The position numbers and the translations under genes are program-made. The notes under the pieces were generated by a model, which saw only the letters and a program-made list of their open reading frames with translations, searched no databases and was not told where the DNA came from. Below, in pieces: positions 25,578-35,096 of a DNA stretch of 64,000 bases (the stretch's first letter is position 1; each line of letters opens with the position of its first letter). Source of the stretch: Lewinellaceae bacterium (GTDB lineage: Bacteria; Bacteroidota; Bacteroidia; Chitinophagales; Saprospiraceae); the NCBI GenBank assembly GCA_020636445.1, contig JACJXV010000006.1, positions 56,027 to 120,026 on the forward strand, given 5' to 3'.

Positions 25578-28151
25578 TTACTTGGTTTTTTTCTTTGCCG
25601 TTGGTTTCTTGGCCGCCGGCTTTTTCTTGGCCGCCGCTTTTTTCTTGAAAGCATCGGGAATTTCCGCCTCAATAATGGCCTTTATTGCGTCCAGCGATAG
25701 TTCAGCGGCATCTTCCGCCGTGACCTTTTCGCCATCCTTACGAGGAAAATTAAGGATTTTCTTTTTAAAGCGGATAAAAGGTCCCCAACGGCCATTCTCT
25801 ACACTAATTCCTTCACTATTCCACTGGTGAATAAAGCGGTTCGCTTCTTTACTTTCTTTCGCCTGGATGAGTTCTACCATCTCCTCCAGGGTCAGGTGAT
25901 TGGGGTCAAATTTGCGAGGAATATTAACGAACATGTCATTCCACTTCAAAAAAGGACCGAACCTTCCTTTCCCCTGGGTAATGGGGAATCCTTTGTAGGT
26001 TCCTACCGGAGCATCTTCAGCCTCCTTCAGCTTTATCAGTTCCAAGGTCCGTTCCTTGGTTATGGTCAATGGGTCCTCTCCCTTAGGGATGGAAATAAAC
26101 TTCTCTCCAAACCGAACATAAGGACCGTAGCGACCAACGCCAATGGCGATTTCTTCGCCCTGGTAGGTACCCATCGTGCGCGGAAGCTGGAATAGCTTCA
26201 TCGCCTCCTCAAAGGTTATCGTTTCAATGGATTGCCCCGCCTGCAGATTACTGTAGCGCGGTTTTTCATCCTTAATGAGTTCGTCGGGTTGCCCAATTTG
26301 CACCACCGGACCTAAACGCGTCATCCGGGTGAGTACGGAATACCCCGTTTCAGGATCCTTCCCTAAAATGCGTTCTCGGGTGGGGCGATCGGCGTTTTCC
26401 ATTGTCTCCAGCACCTGATCGTGGAAAGGAAAATAGAAATCATGAAGCATTTTCGTCCATTCACGGCCACCCGATGCTACTTCATCAAACAGTTTTTCAA
26501 TTTCAGCCGTAAACTGATAATCCATAATTTGCTGGAAGTGCTCATCCAGGAAATCACTCACCGTTATCCCCATATCTGTCGGGAAAAGCCGGTTTTTCAC
26601 AGCTCCGGTCATTTCCGTATCTGTCCGGGAGGAAATCTTATCGTCCTGAAGGGTGTATACCTGAAAGGAGCGCTCTACCCCATCCCGGCTTTCCTTAACC
26701 ACGTAGCCGCGGCCTTCTTCCATGATCTTGCCGATGGTAGGAGCGTAGGTGGAAGGGCGACCAATACCTAATTCTTCCAGCTGCTTGACCAGGCTGGCTT
26801 CTGAAAAACGAGCAGGCCCCCGGGTGAAGCGTTCCGTGGCCGTCATTTCCTGTAGCGGAAGCTCCTGGCCTACTTTTAACGGTGGAAGCATGCCTTTAGT
26901 CTCCTCCTCTTCGTCGTCATCATTAGACTCCAGATAGACCTTGAGGAACCCTTCAAACTTCAGCACTTCACCTTCCGCAACCAGGTTCACTCCCCGCTGG
27001 GTGGAAATGCCGATTTTAACGACTGTTTTCTCCAATTCGGCATCGGCCATCTGGGAAGCAATGGTTCGCTTCCAGATAAGCTCGTAAAGACGTTGTTCGT
27101 CGCGATCGCTACTCACCCGCTGGCGATCAATATAGGTAGGCCGGATCGCTTCGTGAGCTTCCTGCGCATTTGCTGATTTACTTTTAAACCGCCGCACCTG
27201 AACATACTCAGGGCCATAGCTGCGCTCAACTTCCTGGGCAATCGTCGCAATTGCCACCTCGCTCAACGTAATAGAGTCGGTACGCATATAGGTAATATGC
27301 CCCGCTTCGTACAGGCGCTGGGCCACGTTCATGGTCCGTTGTACAGAAAAGCCGAGTTTTCGACTAGCCTCCTGCTGCAGTGTGGAAGTTGTAAAAGGAG
27401 CTGTCGGCTTACGCTTCAGGGGCCGGATTTCGATATCTTCGATTCCGTAAATGGCTCCCCGACACTTCTTGAGAAAATCTTCAGCAGTCAGGGGATCCGG
27501 CAGGCGCCCGGGCAGTTCTGCACGCAGGGTAACCCACTTTCCCTGTTCATTCCGCACTTTAAATAAGGCATCAACGCGAAAATAGGGCTCGGAATTAAAC
27601 TGATTAATTTCCCGTTCCCGCTCTACAACCAATTTGACTGCAACCGACTGTACCCGGCCGGCAGAAAGTTTTCCCTTGACTTTCTTCCATAAGACTTCAG
27701 AAAGCTCATAGCCTACCAGACGATCCAGTATCCGGCGCGCTTGTTGGGCATTCACCAGGTTGACATCCAGGCTGCGGGGTTTTTGGATGGCCTGGGTTAT
27801 CGCGGGTTTGGTGATTTCGCGAAAAACAATGCGCTTGGTTTTGCTGGCATCAAGCCCCAATACCTCGCAAAGGTGCCAGGAAATAGCTTCCCCTTCGCGG
27901 TCTTCGTCCGTTGCAAGCCATACTTCGTCAACCTTACTGACCAGGCTCTTAAGTTCGCGTACTAATTTTTGTTTATCTGGTGATATAACATACTTGGGCT
28001 TAAAACGCTGTTCAACATCGACAGCATTGTTGCTTTTCTCCAAGTCACGAACGTGACCGTAACTGGACTTCACTGTAAAATCACCGCCGAGAAATTTTTC
28101 AATGGTTTTGGCTTTTGCCGGTGACTCCACAATGAGCAAATTCTTTGGCAT
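25578..28151 (-). CDS. topA: DNA topoisomerase I
   Basis: This is the type IA enzyme that relaxes negative supercoils. The protein has 857 residues. The TOPRIM domain includes ATDEDREGEAISWH (80-93) and the active-site Tyr288 lies in ITYMRTDS. The C-terminus has three Topo_C repeats (GRYGPYVRF, GRFGPFLKW, GRWGPFIRF) in place of zinc fingers and ends in a Lys/Ala tail of histone-H1 type (from about 835) that should add DNA binding. First gene of a transcript with DUF3467. Confidence 0.97.
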   Translation of the reverse strand: MPKNLLIVESPAKAKTIEKFLGGDFTVKSSYGHVRDLEKSNNAVDVEQRFKPKYVISPDKQKLVRELKSLVSKVDEVWLATDEDREGEAISWHLCEVLGLDASKTKRIVFREITKPAITQAIQKPRSLDVNLVNAQQARRILDRLVGYELSEVLWKKVKGKLSAGRVQSVAVKLVVEREREINQFNSEPYFRVDALFKVRNEQGKWVTLRAELPGRLPDPLTAEDFLKKCRGAIYGIEDIEIRPLKRKPTAPFTTSTLQQEASRKLGFSVQRTMNVAQRLYEAGHITYMRTDSITLSEVAIATIAQEVERSYGPEYVQVRRFKSKSANAQEAHEAIRPTYIDRQRVSSDRDEQRLYELIWKRTIASQMADAELEKTVVKIGISTQRGVNLVAEGEVLKFEGFLKVYLESNDDDEEEETKGMLPPLKVGQELPLQEMTATERFTRGPARFSEASLVKQLEELGIGRPSTYAPTIGKIMEEGRGYVVKESRDGVERSFQVYTLQDDKISSRTDTEMTGAVKNRLFPTDMGITVSDFLDEHFQQIMDYQFTAEIEKLFDEVASGGREWTKMLHDFYFPFHDQVLETMENADRPTRERILGKDPETGYSVLTRMTRLGPVVQIGQPDELIKDEKPRYSNLQAGQSIETITFEEAMKLFQLPRTMGTYQGEEIAIGVGRYGPYVRFGEKFISIPKGEDPLTITKERTLELIKLKEAEDAPVGTYKGFPITQGKGRFGPFLKWNDMFVNIPRKFDPNHLTLEEMVELIQAKESKEANRFIHQWNSEGISVENGRWGPFIRFKKKILNFPRKDGEKVTAEDAAELSLDAIKAIIEAEIPDAFKKKAAAKKKPAAKKPTAKKKTK

Positions 28152-28212
28152 AATGCTGGGTTTTTCTATTTATTCGGGTAAAAAAGGGAGTTCTCAACAC
28201 CTAATCGCAGGG

Positions 28213-28220
28213 CAAAAGTA
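28213..28220 (-). promoter_or_regulatory. -7 promoter element of topA
   Basis: TACTTTTG on the minus strand fits TAnnTTTG and predicts a leader of about 55 bases. No clear -33 element. Confidence 0.45.
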
Positions 28221-28503
28221 AAAATTTTCGGTGTTGCATGCCGGTTCGATGAAAAGATTTCCTGGATAACACCATTCTATTCAGCCGGAAAAAACGAATT
28301 TATAATCAAGGGGTTAGTTCACTATTCAGGCATTTACCTTCGTTTTCGACGTGATGACATCCCAAAACCAACTGTCCGGAAAGCGGGCATTTATACCCGA
28401 AATCCCAGGATGGCTACTTGTTAGTTGCCGCCATTTACCTATATTGTCAAGCCCTGAGGCAAGGGCTATAGTTTTCCATTAATTCCACCAAATCTGTGAG
28501 CGG
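28221..28503. other. divergent intergenic region topA / BioD-like ATPase
   Basis: I see no gene. A small hairpin AGCCCT-gaggca-AGGGCT at 28450-28467 lies 36 bases before the ATPase start and may be in its leader. Confidence 0.3.
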
Positions 28504-29631
28504 ATGAAAAACATCTATGTAGCAGCCACGAGCCAGCATGTTGGCAAAACAACCTGTACGCTCGGTTTGGTTGCGAATTTACTGGAACGAGGCTTTCAAA
28601 CCGGGTATTGCAAACCTGTTGGTCAAAAACACGTAACCTTTAATGGTACTGTTGCCGATAAAGACGCCGTCTTGTTTTCCGAAGTTATCGGTTTTGATAT
28701 CGACCCAGAAATTCACAGCCCGGTAATTATCGGCCGGGGGGTAACCAAAGATTTCATCGATCATCCTGAAAAATTTAAGTTTGAAAAAAGGTTAGCCAAA
28801 GCAGACCGCATCCTCACCGAGCAATACGATTTAGTCGTTTACGAAGGTACCGGTCACCCCGGAGTGGGCAGTGTTGTTGGTCTTTCCAATGCCCGGGTTG
28901 CCAAACACCTGCAGGCGGGTGTAATTATGGTGGTAGAAGGAGGAATCGGCAGTACCATTGACATGCTAAATATGTGTACGGCTCTCTTCCGCGAAGAACA
29001 AGTTCCGGTATTGGGCGTCATCGTCAATAAGGTTAAACCCGAAAAAGTTGAAGAGATTCAATACTTTCTGGGCAAAAAACTGGAAGAATTGGGCTACCCG
29101 CTGCTGGGCTTACTACCCTATGACCAGTCCTTATCCCTTCCGATTATGGAAACCATTCGCCAGGCAGTTCACGGTAAGGTGATGCTCAACGAGGAAAACA
29201 TGAACAACCGGGTGGAAGATATCATTGCCGGTTCTTTAGTGGATACCGAGGAATTTACCACCTTTCAGAACCTGTTGTTGGTTACCAGCTTTAAGCGGAT
29301 TTCCGAGGCCATTGAAAAGGTCGAGCAAGTAACCCGGCAAAAAGGTATCGAAGAGTCTCCCCTTTCGGGTGTCATTGTTACCAGTGACGGTCGCCATCAT
29401 AAATGGATTGACCCCACGGAACTAAACCACCCCTATTTCGAGCAACATAAAATTCCGGTGATTACCACCAGTCTGGACACTTACGGTTCGGTTGTTAAGA
29501 TTAGTCGCATTGAAGTGAAAATCAATAATCGTACCCCCTGGAAATCCAAACGAGCGATTGAACTCATCGGTGAGCACGTCAACTTCGACATCTTACTCGA
29601 CCAATTCCGAATCCAGCGTCCTAATCGCTAA
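28504..29631 (+). CDS. BioD-like P-loop ATPase (AAA_26; Pta N-terminal-like)
   Basis: The protein has 375 residues. The P-loop is ATSQHVGKTT (8-17), the fold is that of dethiobiotin synthetase, with VVYEGTGHPGVGSVVGLSNA and a VIVNKVKPEK nucleotide-specificity motif (about 174-183). The same module is found at the N-terminus of long phosphotransacetylases, where it may regulate activity. The C-terminal 100 residues form an additional domain, roughly where DRTGG domains occur. No biotin genes are nearby, so a biotin role is unlikely. The true substrate is unknown. Confidence 0.8.
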   Translation: MKNIYVAATSQHVGKTTCTLGLVANLLERGFQTGYCKPVGQKHVTFNGTVADKDAVLFSEVIGFDIDPEIHSPVIIGRGVTKDFIDHPEKFKFEKRLAKADRILTEQYDLVVYEGTGHPGVGSVVGLSNARVAKHLQAGVIMVVEGGIGSTIDMLNMCTALFREEQVPVLGVIVNKVKPEKVEEIQYFLGKKLEELGYPLLGLLPYDQSLSLPIMETIRQAVHGKVMLNEENMNNRVEDIIAGSLVDTEEFTTFQNLLLVTSFKRISEAIEKVEQVTRQKGIEESPLSGVIVTSDGRHHKWIDPTELNHPYFEQHKIPVITTSLDTYGSVVKISRIEVKINNRTPWKSKRAIELIGEHVNFDILLDQFRIQRPNR

Positions 29632-29658
29632 GGCAGAAACACCTTAGGTAGTTGAAAA

Positions 29659-29689
29659 TTGGCAAAATCCGGTAAAGAGGCTACCTTTG
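29659..29689 (+). promoter_or_regulatory. purB promoter
   Basis: TTG (29659-29661), a 20-base spacer and TACCTTTG (29682-29689) match both Bacteroidota promoter elements. The ATG at 29711 leaves a leader of about 15 bases. Confidence 0.7.
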
Positions 29690-29710
29690 CGGCCAAATTA
29701 ACACGGATCC

Positions 29711-31045
29711 ATGCTGACTGCCATTTCGCCCATTGATGGACGCTACGCCGATAAGACGCGGGAACTCTCCCATTACTTCAGTGAATACGCCCTGATTCGC
29801 TATCGCGTACTCGTTGAAATTCAGTACCTGTTAGCCCTTTTCCAGATCCCCTTACCTCCTTTAGCCGATGTGCAACAGGCGGATTTTGACGCCCTCGAAC
29901 GCCTCACTAATCGTTTTGACGAACAAGCAGCCGAGCGCATCAAAGCCATTGAGCGCATTACCAATCACGACGTCAAGGCCGTCGAGTACTACCTCAAAGA
30001 AATGCTGGAATCGCTGGGCTTAGACCGCTATCAGGAGTTTGTGCATTTTGGTCTTACCTCTCAGGATGTAAACAATACCGCCGTTCCACTGGCGACCAAA
30101 CACGCCATGGAGCAAGTCTATTACCCACAGCTGCAGCAACTCATTGGGCAGATCGAAGGCATGGCTGCTGCCTGGGCTGATATTCCAATGCTGGCCAGAA
30201 CACATGGCCAACCCGCTTCCCCCACCCTTCTGGGGAAAGAATTTCAGGTTTTTCAAACCCGGCTCATCAGCCAACTAAGACAACTGCAACAGATTCCCCA
30301 CAGTGCTAAATTTGGCGGTGCCACCGGTAATTTCAATGCTCATGTGGTAGCCTTTCCCGAAATCAACTGGCAGGAATTCGCGCATGATTTCGTGACTAAC
30401 CAACTAGGGCTGGAACGGACATTCCCAACCACTCAAATCGAACCCTATGACAACCTGGCCGCCCTGTGTCATGCATTATCCCGCATCAATACCATCCTGA
30501 TTGACCTTTGCCGTGATATCTGGACCTACATCTCCATGGACTATTTCAAGCAACAGGTCGTTGCCGGGGAGGTGGGTTCCTCAGCGATGCCGCATAAGGT
30601 AAATCCAATTGATTTTGAGAATGCCGAAGGCAACCTGGGTATTGCCAATGCCCTGTTTCAGCACCTGGCAGAAAAACTACCTATTTCCCGACTGCAGCGG
30701 GACCTGACCGACAGCACCGTACTCCGCAATTTAGGCGTTCCCTTTGCCCATACCCTCATTGCCTTCCAATCCATTAGCAAAGGGCTGCGCAAACTGCAAC
30801 TCCACGAGGCAAAACTTGAACAAGATCTTGAGCAAAACTGGATGGTTGTGGCGGAAGGTATCCAAACTGTATTGCGCCGGGAAGGTTATCCTCAACCCTA
30901 CGAAGCACTCAAAGCGCTCACCCGGGGAAAAGCCACAGTTACACAACAGGATATTCACGCTTTCATCCAGTCCCTGCAGGTATCAGATGCGGTTAAAGCC
31001 GAATTGCGCAACATCACCCCGCATAACTACACCGGGCGACAGTAG
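29711..31045 (+). CDS. purB: adenylosuccinate lyase
   Basis: The enzyme cleaves SAICAR and adenylosuccinate in purine synthesis. The protein has 444 residues, beginning LTAISPIDGRYADKTREL as usual for the short PurB type. The conserved regions HFGLTSQDVNNTAVPL, TRTHGQPASPT-like (ARTHGQPASPT) and the signature GSSAMPHKVNPIDFENAEG are intact, including the mobile-loop Ser. It is monocistronic with its own promoter. Confidence 0.96.
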   Translation: MLTAISPIDGRYADKTRELSHYFSEYALIRYRVLVEIQYLLALFQIPLPPLADVQQADFDALERLTNRFDEQAAERIKAIERITNHDVKAVEYYLKEMLESLGLDRYQEFVHFGLTSQDVNNTAVPLATKHAMEQVYYPQLQQLIGQIEGMAAAWADIPMLARTHGQPASPTLLGKEFQVFQTRLISQLRQLQQIPHSAKFGGATGNFNAHVVAFPEINWQEFAHDFVTNQLGLERTFPTTQIEPYDNLAALCHALSRINTILIDLCRDIWTYISMDYFKQQVVAGEVGSSAMPHKVNPIDFENAEGNLGIANALFQHLAEKLPISRLQRDLTDSTVLRNLGVPFAHTLIAFQSISKGLRKLQLHEAKLEQDLEQNWMVVAEGIQTVLRREGYPQPYEALKALTRGKATVTQQDIHAFIQSLQVSDAVKAELRNITPHNYTGRQ

Positions 31046-31066
31046 AAAACGCAAAGAAGGAGCTGA

Positions 31067-31310
31067 TTACTGGTTACTTGTTACTCGTTATTAGTGACTG
31101 GTATATTCGCCTGTTCACTGCTCACTGCTCACTGGAAAACGGTGAATTGGTGGCTGGTGCCTGGTTTCTGGTTATTAGTTATTAGTGACTGGTATATTCG
31201 CCTGTTCACTGCTCACTGCTCACTGGAAAACGGTGAATTGGTGGCTGGTGCCTGGCCCGCCGGAGGCGCGTAAATTTTTCGTTACTCGTTTTCCTAATTT
31301 CTGATTTCTG
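31067..31310. repeat. heptad-repeat region with a 75-bp unit duplicated at 91-bp spacing
   Basis: A 75-base unit (31090-31164) is repeated exactly at 31181-31255; the 91-base offset is thirteen heptads. Units contain CTGCTCA heptamers and TTAGTGACTGGTATATTCGC. The second copy runs into the palindrome-like CCCGCCGGAGGCGCG at 31256. The region lies between convergent purB and the HD protein; nothing else is seen in this 352-base gap. Confidence 0.9.
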
Positions 31311-31397
31311 ATTTCAAAATTAGGCCTTGGTCAGTATCAATACAGTAAACCTCTATTCTCAACCTTGACGGACCATTTGCTTAAAACCAGGTCCACC

Positions 31398-33485
31398 TCA
31401 TGTATTAGCCGGCTGCTCAGGATAAGCTATACGACCATGGTGGACCGATTTCATAACTTGCCGGAATACTTCTCTGCAGGCCTCCAATTCGGCAAAAGTG
31501 AGGTGCGAATCCTGAAGCTGACCATGAGCGACCTTGCCCTCCACGATTTTATCCACCAGGTCCATTAGTTCCTGTTCGGTTGGCGCAGGCAAACTCCGGC
31601 AGGCAGCCTCAACACTATCTGCCAACATCAGAATAACTTCTTCTTTGCTGCGTGGCTTGGGCCCGGGGTAGCGAAATAATTTCGGATCGGCAATTTGATC
31701 TGGATTTTCAGCAGCCCAGCGTCGGTAGAAATATTCTACCCGTGTAGTTCCGTGATGCGTAAGGATAAAATCAATCAGAATTTTGGGAACCCGGTTTTTC
31801 CGGGCCATTTCCGCCCCATCAGTAACATGGCTGATGATAATCCGGGCACTATCTTCAAACGCAACCTCCGCATGGGGGTTGGTTCCCGATTGGTTTTCGA
31901 TGAAATAAGATGGGTTATTCATTTTACCCACGTCGTGGTATAAAGCCGCTACGCGCAATAAAAAATGGTTGGCACCAATCCGGCGGGCAGCAGCCTCTGC
32001 CAAATGCCCAACCTGTAGCGAATGTTGCCAGGTACCCGGTGCTTTTGCCGCTAAGTCCCGTAACAATGGCCGGTTCAGATCGGATAACTCCGAAAGGGTG
32101 AACGTAGAAACGAAACCAAAGACGCGTTCCAATAAGGGAATCAGCGGAAAAGCCAATAGTGTCAGAAAAGCATTAAGCCCCAACCAGGAATATACCTGCC
32201 AATCGACGTTGGCCAACTGACCGTCGCGAATCAGAGACAATCCCAGGAAGCCCAGCCCGTAAGCCAGAAATAGATACAAAATAGCCTGGAAGTATCGCGA
32301 CCAATTTCGGGTATCAAAATTACCCAGTACAATGACGATACCAGCTAAAACCTGGAGAAACGTAAACTCATACCCCAGGGAAGAAAGGAAACTGGCAATA
32401 AGGACCACGGTCAAATGGGTAAAGAAAGCCAGCCGGATATCATAGAAACTTTTTATTACAATGGGCACTATTGCAAAAGGCACTAGATAAGTGCTTAGCA
32501 CATCCGTCGAATCGACCAGGTAAACCAGATATCCAAAAATCACCAACCATTGAAAAACGAAAATCATTTTCCCAATGCTGGCAAACACCTCAGGGGCATC
32601 ATGCGACAAATAAATAGAGAAGGCCCCTATTACCAACAAGGTTAGGAGTACATACCCAAGATATACCCCCCGGTCAGATTTATTTTCAGTGACCTCAGCC
32701 TCATAATGTACTTTAAAGGAATACAGCCGTTGGTATATATCATCCGTAATAATTCCCCCGCGCGGAATGATCATTTCTCCTTTGCGCACCATACTCCGGG
32801 TCCGGGGAACCGATTCCAGCAGCTCCTGGCGTAGCCCTTGCGTCAGAACACTGTCGTAGCGAATATTGCCCACGATAGCCTCTTCCAACAACGGATATAA
32901 AAACTCTGATTCCTGGAGTTTGCTTTTAGGCAGGGTATCGGCCAAGAAACCGCGAACCTGATTGGCTTGCCACAGGCGCTCCAATGTCTGCCGCTGGGTT
33001 GTATTGCCCCGCAAAATATTAACGACCCATTCTTTACCAACTTGTTGATGTTCAGGCGCTAACTCAACAATACCCCGTTTGTAAAAATAGCTGAGCAGGT
33101 CTTTGCCAAAATTGAGATAACGCTGGGGGTTTCGGGTAACATCCTGAAAATCCCGTGATGTAGTGCTCTCCGCCAATTGCTCCTGAAAAGCGGCCAGAAA
33201 AGTGCGTATTTCAACGGATTCGACTTCAGGATCTAGCCGGTAATAAGGAGCAAAATCCTGAGCTGCTTCGGCCAGATCCTGGTTAAATTCGGTATCTGTT
33301 TTTAGGATAGCAAAGTCAAATGGCGCCTTCAGGTCTTCATAGTGCCAGGTATCGCCCCGGGCAAACTCATACCGAAATCGCACATTGTTTGGGCAAAGCA
33401 AGCTAATAAAGGCGACAACCCCGGCCAACAGCAGGTACTTTAAAAGTACGGGAAACTGCGACAACATTTTTTTCCAATAGCTCAT
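31398..33485 (-). CDS. PgpH-like seven-transmembrane HD-domain phosphohydrolase (7TMR-HDED)
   Basis: The protein has 695 residues: an N-terminal membrane anchor (about 12-32), an extracytoplasmic 7TMR-HDED domain (33-270), seven helices (about 273-455) and a cytoplasmic HD domain with QHSLQVGHLAEAAARR, YHDVGK (His517, Asp518) and a downstream HHGTTRVEYFY. Homologs such as Listeria PgpH hydrolyse the second messenger c-di-AMP; that substrate is likely here but not proven. The extracytoplasmic domain should sense an unknown envelope signal. Confidence 0.92.
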   Translation of the reverse strand: MSYWKKMLSQFPVLLKYLLLAGVVAFISLLCPNNVRFRYEFARGDTWHYEDLKAPFDFAILKTDTEFNQDLAEAAQDFAPYYRLDPEVESVEIRTFLAAFQEQLAESTTSRDFQDVTRNPQRYLNFGKDLLSYFYKRGIVELAPEHQQVGKEWVVNILRGNTTQRQTLERLWQANQVRGFLADTLPKSKLQESEFLYPLLEEAIVGNIRYDSVLTQGLRQELLESVPRTRSMVRKGEMIIPRGGIITDDIYQRLYSFKVHYEAEVTENKSDRGVYLGYVLLTLLVIGAFSIYLSHDAPEVFASIGKMIFVFQWLVIFGYLVYLVDSTDVLSTYLVPFAIVPIVIKSFYDIRLAFFTHLTVVLIASFLSSLGYEFTFLQVLAGIVIVLGNFDTRNWSRYFQAILYLFLAYGLGFLGLSLIRDGQLANVDWQVYSWLGLNAFLTLLAFPLIPLLERVFGFVSTFTLSELSDLNRPLLRDLAAKAPGTWQHSLQVGHLAEAAARRIGANHFLLRVAALYHDVGKMNNPSYFIENQSGTNPHAEVAFEDSARIIISHVTDGAEMARKNRVPKILIDFILTHHGTTRVEYFYRRWAAENPDQIADPKLFRYPGPKPRSKEEVILMLADSVEAACRSLPAPTEQELMDLVDKIVEGKVAHGQLQDSHLTFAELEACREVFRQVMKSVHHGRIAYPEQPANT

Positions 33486-33587
33486 TCCCTAAAAATAAGA
33501 AGACTTACGGTTCTTTCGCCGATCTGCACCTTCTTTCCGCAAGCTAAAATAACGCGTTGTTCAGTGGAAACCTGAAGGCGGGGAATA

Positions 33588-34145
33588 TCAGGCCAGTGGT
33601 CGGGGTCGCCAGACTACCTCATTCACCTCCAACTCCTTGGCTAGATAGCGCGAGAGTACAAACAGATAGTCAGACAAACGATTTAAAAATTGGATAGTGA
33701 GCGGGGCAACTGTCTCGGCCTGGGCCAGGCTTACCACCAGGCGTTCAGCCCGCCGACAGACGCAGCGAGCAATATGGCAAGCAGAAACAGCCGGATGGCC
33801 TCCGGGAATGATAAAATTGCGCAACTCTGGTAGTTGCTCATCCATTCGGTCCATCGCATGTTCAAGATATTCGATATCACTGGCGAGAATAGCTGCAGCT
33901 AACGTGCTTTTTTCAGGGTCGGAGGCCAGGTTAGCTCCCACTGAGAATAGGAGATCCTGAATCTGCCGAATTTCGGCCCGCACAGCATCGAACGTTAAAT
34001 TATCCCGCAGGAAACCTAAATGGGCGTTTAGCTCATCTACCGTACCATAAGATTCAATGCGAATATGATCCTTGGCCAACCGACGGCCCCCAAACAGAGA
34101 AGTCTCTCCCTGGTCTCCTGTTTTCGTATAAATTTTAAAGCCCAT
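33588..34145 (-). CDS. PduO-type cob(I)alamin adenosyltransferase
   Basis: This enzyme transfers adenosyl from ATP to cob(I)alamin to make adenosylcobalamin. The protein has 185 residues; the N-terminal ATP motif TKTGDQGETSLFGGRR and the RIESYGTVDELNAHLG helix are diagnostic, and CVCRRAERLVV precedes the last helix. It starts 102 bases upstream of nothing else on this strand except the HD gene's promoter region. No other cobalamin genes are in the window, so it probably serves scavenged B12. Confidence 0.94.
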   Translation of the reverse strand: MGFKIYTKTGDQGETSLFGGRRLAKDHIRIESYGTVDELNAHLGFLRDNLTFDAVRAEIRQIQDLLFSVGANLASDPEKSTLAAAILASDIEYLEHAMDRMDEQLPELRNFIIPGGHPAVSACHIARCVCRRAERLVVSLAQAETVAPLTIQFLNRLSDYLFVLSRYLAKELEVNEVVWRPRPLA

Positions 34146-34339
34146 GCAGTTTTAACTAGAATAATACCCGAGAGGGGGAAAAGGTTTCCCACAGGGTAAA
34201 ATAATTCAGGCCCCACTGGAAAAAGCTTGGGTAAACGACGCGTCGGCAGCACCCTGGGTAAGGGAATTTGCACGCACTACCAACAGCACCGGCCCTGCGA
34301 ATGAGCATGACACTCTTGAAAATGGTTGTTAATCAGGGC

Positions 34340-35062
34340 TTACGCAGGATTGGTAGCAAATGTAGTGATCTCGGTATTGGGAAGATCCGATTCGATCAAG
34401 CCGTCCCGCATTCTGATAATGCGATGGGCATGCGCTGCAATATCCGGTTCGTGAGTAACCAGGATGATCGTATTCCCCGCCTGGTGGATCTGTTCAAAAA
34501 GTTCCATAATCTCATAGGAGGTTTTTGAATCCAGGTTACCTGTAGGTTCATCCGCCAGAATAATCGAAGGGTTGTTTACCAGGGCTCGCGCTACAGCAAC
34601 CCGCTGTCGCTGACCACCTGACAATTCATTGGGCTTGTGATCCATCCGGTCCCCAAGGCCAACTGCCATCAGCATCTCTTCAGCCCTTTCAGTGCGCTTA
34701 GTCCGGCTAAAACCAGCATAAACCAACGGCAGGGCTACATTTTCCAAGGCTGATAGCCGGGGAAGCAAATTAAAGGTCTGGAAAACAAAGCCGATTTCCT
34801 TGTTCCGGACTTCAGCCAATTCCCGATCCTCCATCGTACCCACATTGGTGCCATTCAGGAAATATTCTCCACTCGTTGGAGTATCTAAACAGCCTAACAA
34901 GTTCATCAGGGTGGATTTCCCCGAACCGGAAGGACCCATCAATGCAACATATTCATTCTTAGCAATATTCATCGTAACGGACTGCAGCGCTTTGACTTCA
35001 TTAAGTCCCATGATATACGTTTTGCGTAAATCATGAATTGCAATCATTGGATCCTGTGCCAT
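34340..35062 (-). CDS. LolD/MacB-type ABC transporter ATP-binding protein
   Basis: All ATPase motifs are present: Walker A GPSGSGKST, signature LSGGQRQRVAVARA, Walker B IILADEPTGNLD and the H-loop LVTHEPD. This subfamily powers lipoprotein release or mechanotransmission with FtsX-like permeases. No permease gene is adjacent, so the partner is encoded elsewhere. It follows gatC closely on the same strand. Start options are a GTG at 35089, this ATG, or an ATG at 35047; conservation begins at IAIHDLRKTY, so I chose the middle one with modest certainty. Confidence 0.9.
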   Translation of the reverse strand: MAQDPMIAIHDLRKTYIMGLNEVKALQSVTMNIAKNEYVALMGPSGSGKSTLMNLLGCLDTPTSGEYFLNGTNVGTMEDRELAEVRNKEIGFVFQTFNLLPRLSALENVALPLVYAGFSRTKRTERAEEMLMAVGLGDRMDHKPNELSGGQRQRVAVARALVNNPSIILADEPTGNLDSKTSYEIMELFEQIHQAGNTIILVTHEPDIAAHAHRIIRMRDGLIESDLPNTEITTFATNPA

Positions 35063-35096
35063 CAGTAAGTTTTTATCAGGGGTTTTCACCCGTTTA

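Noticed and set aside
28504..29631. BioD (dethiobiotin synthetase) assignment
   Set aside because: Too long (375 residues), with an extra C-terminal domain and no biotin genes nearby; the BioD-like ATPase label is safer.
31090..31255. Repeat-spacer appearance suggesting CRISPR
   Set aside because: Only two copies of a 75-base unit, the spacer is itself heptad repeat, and no cas gene is present.
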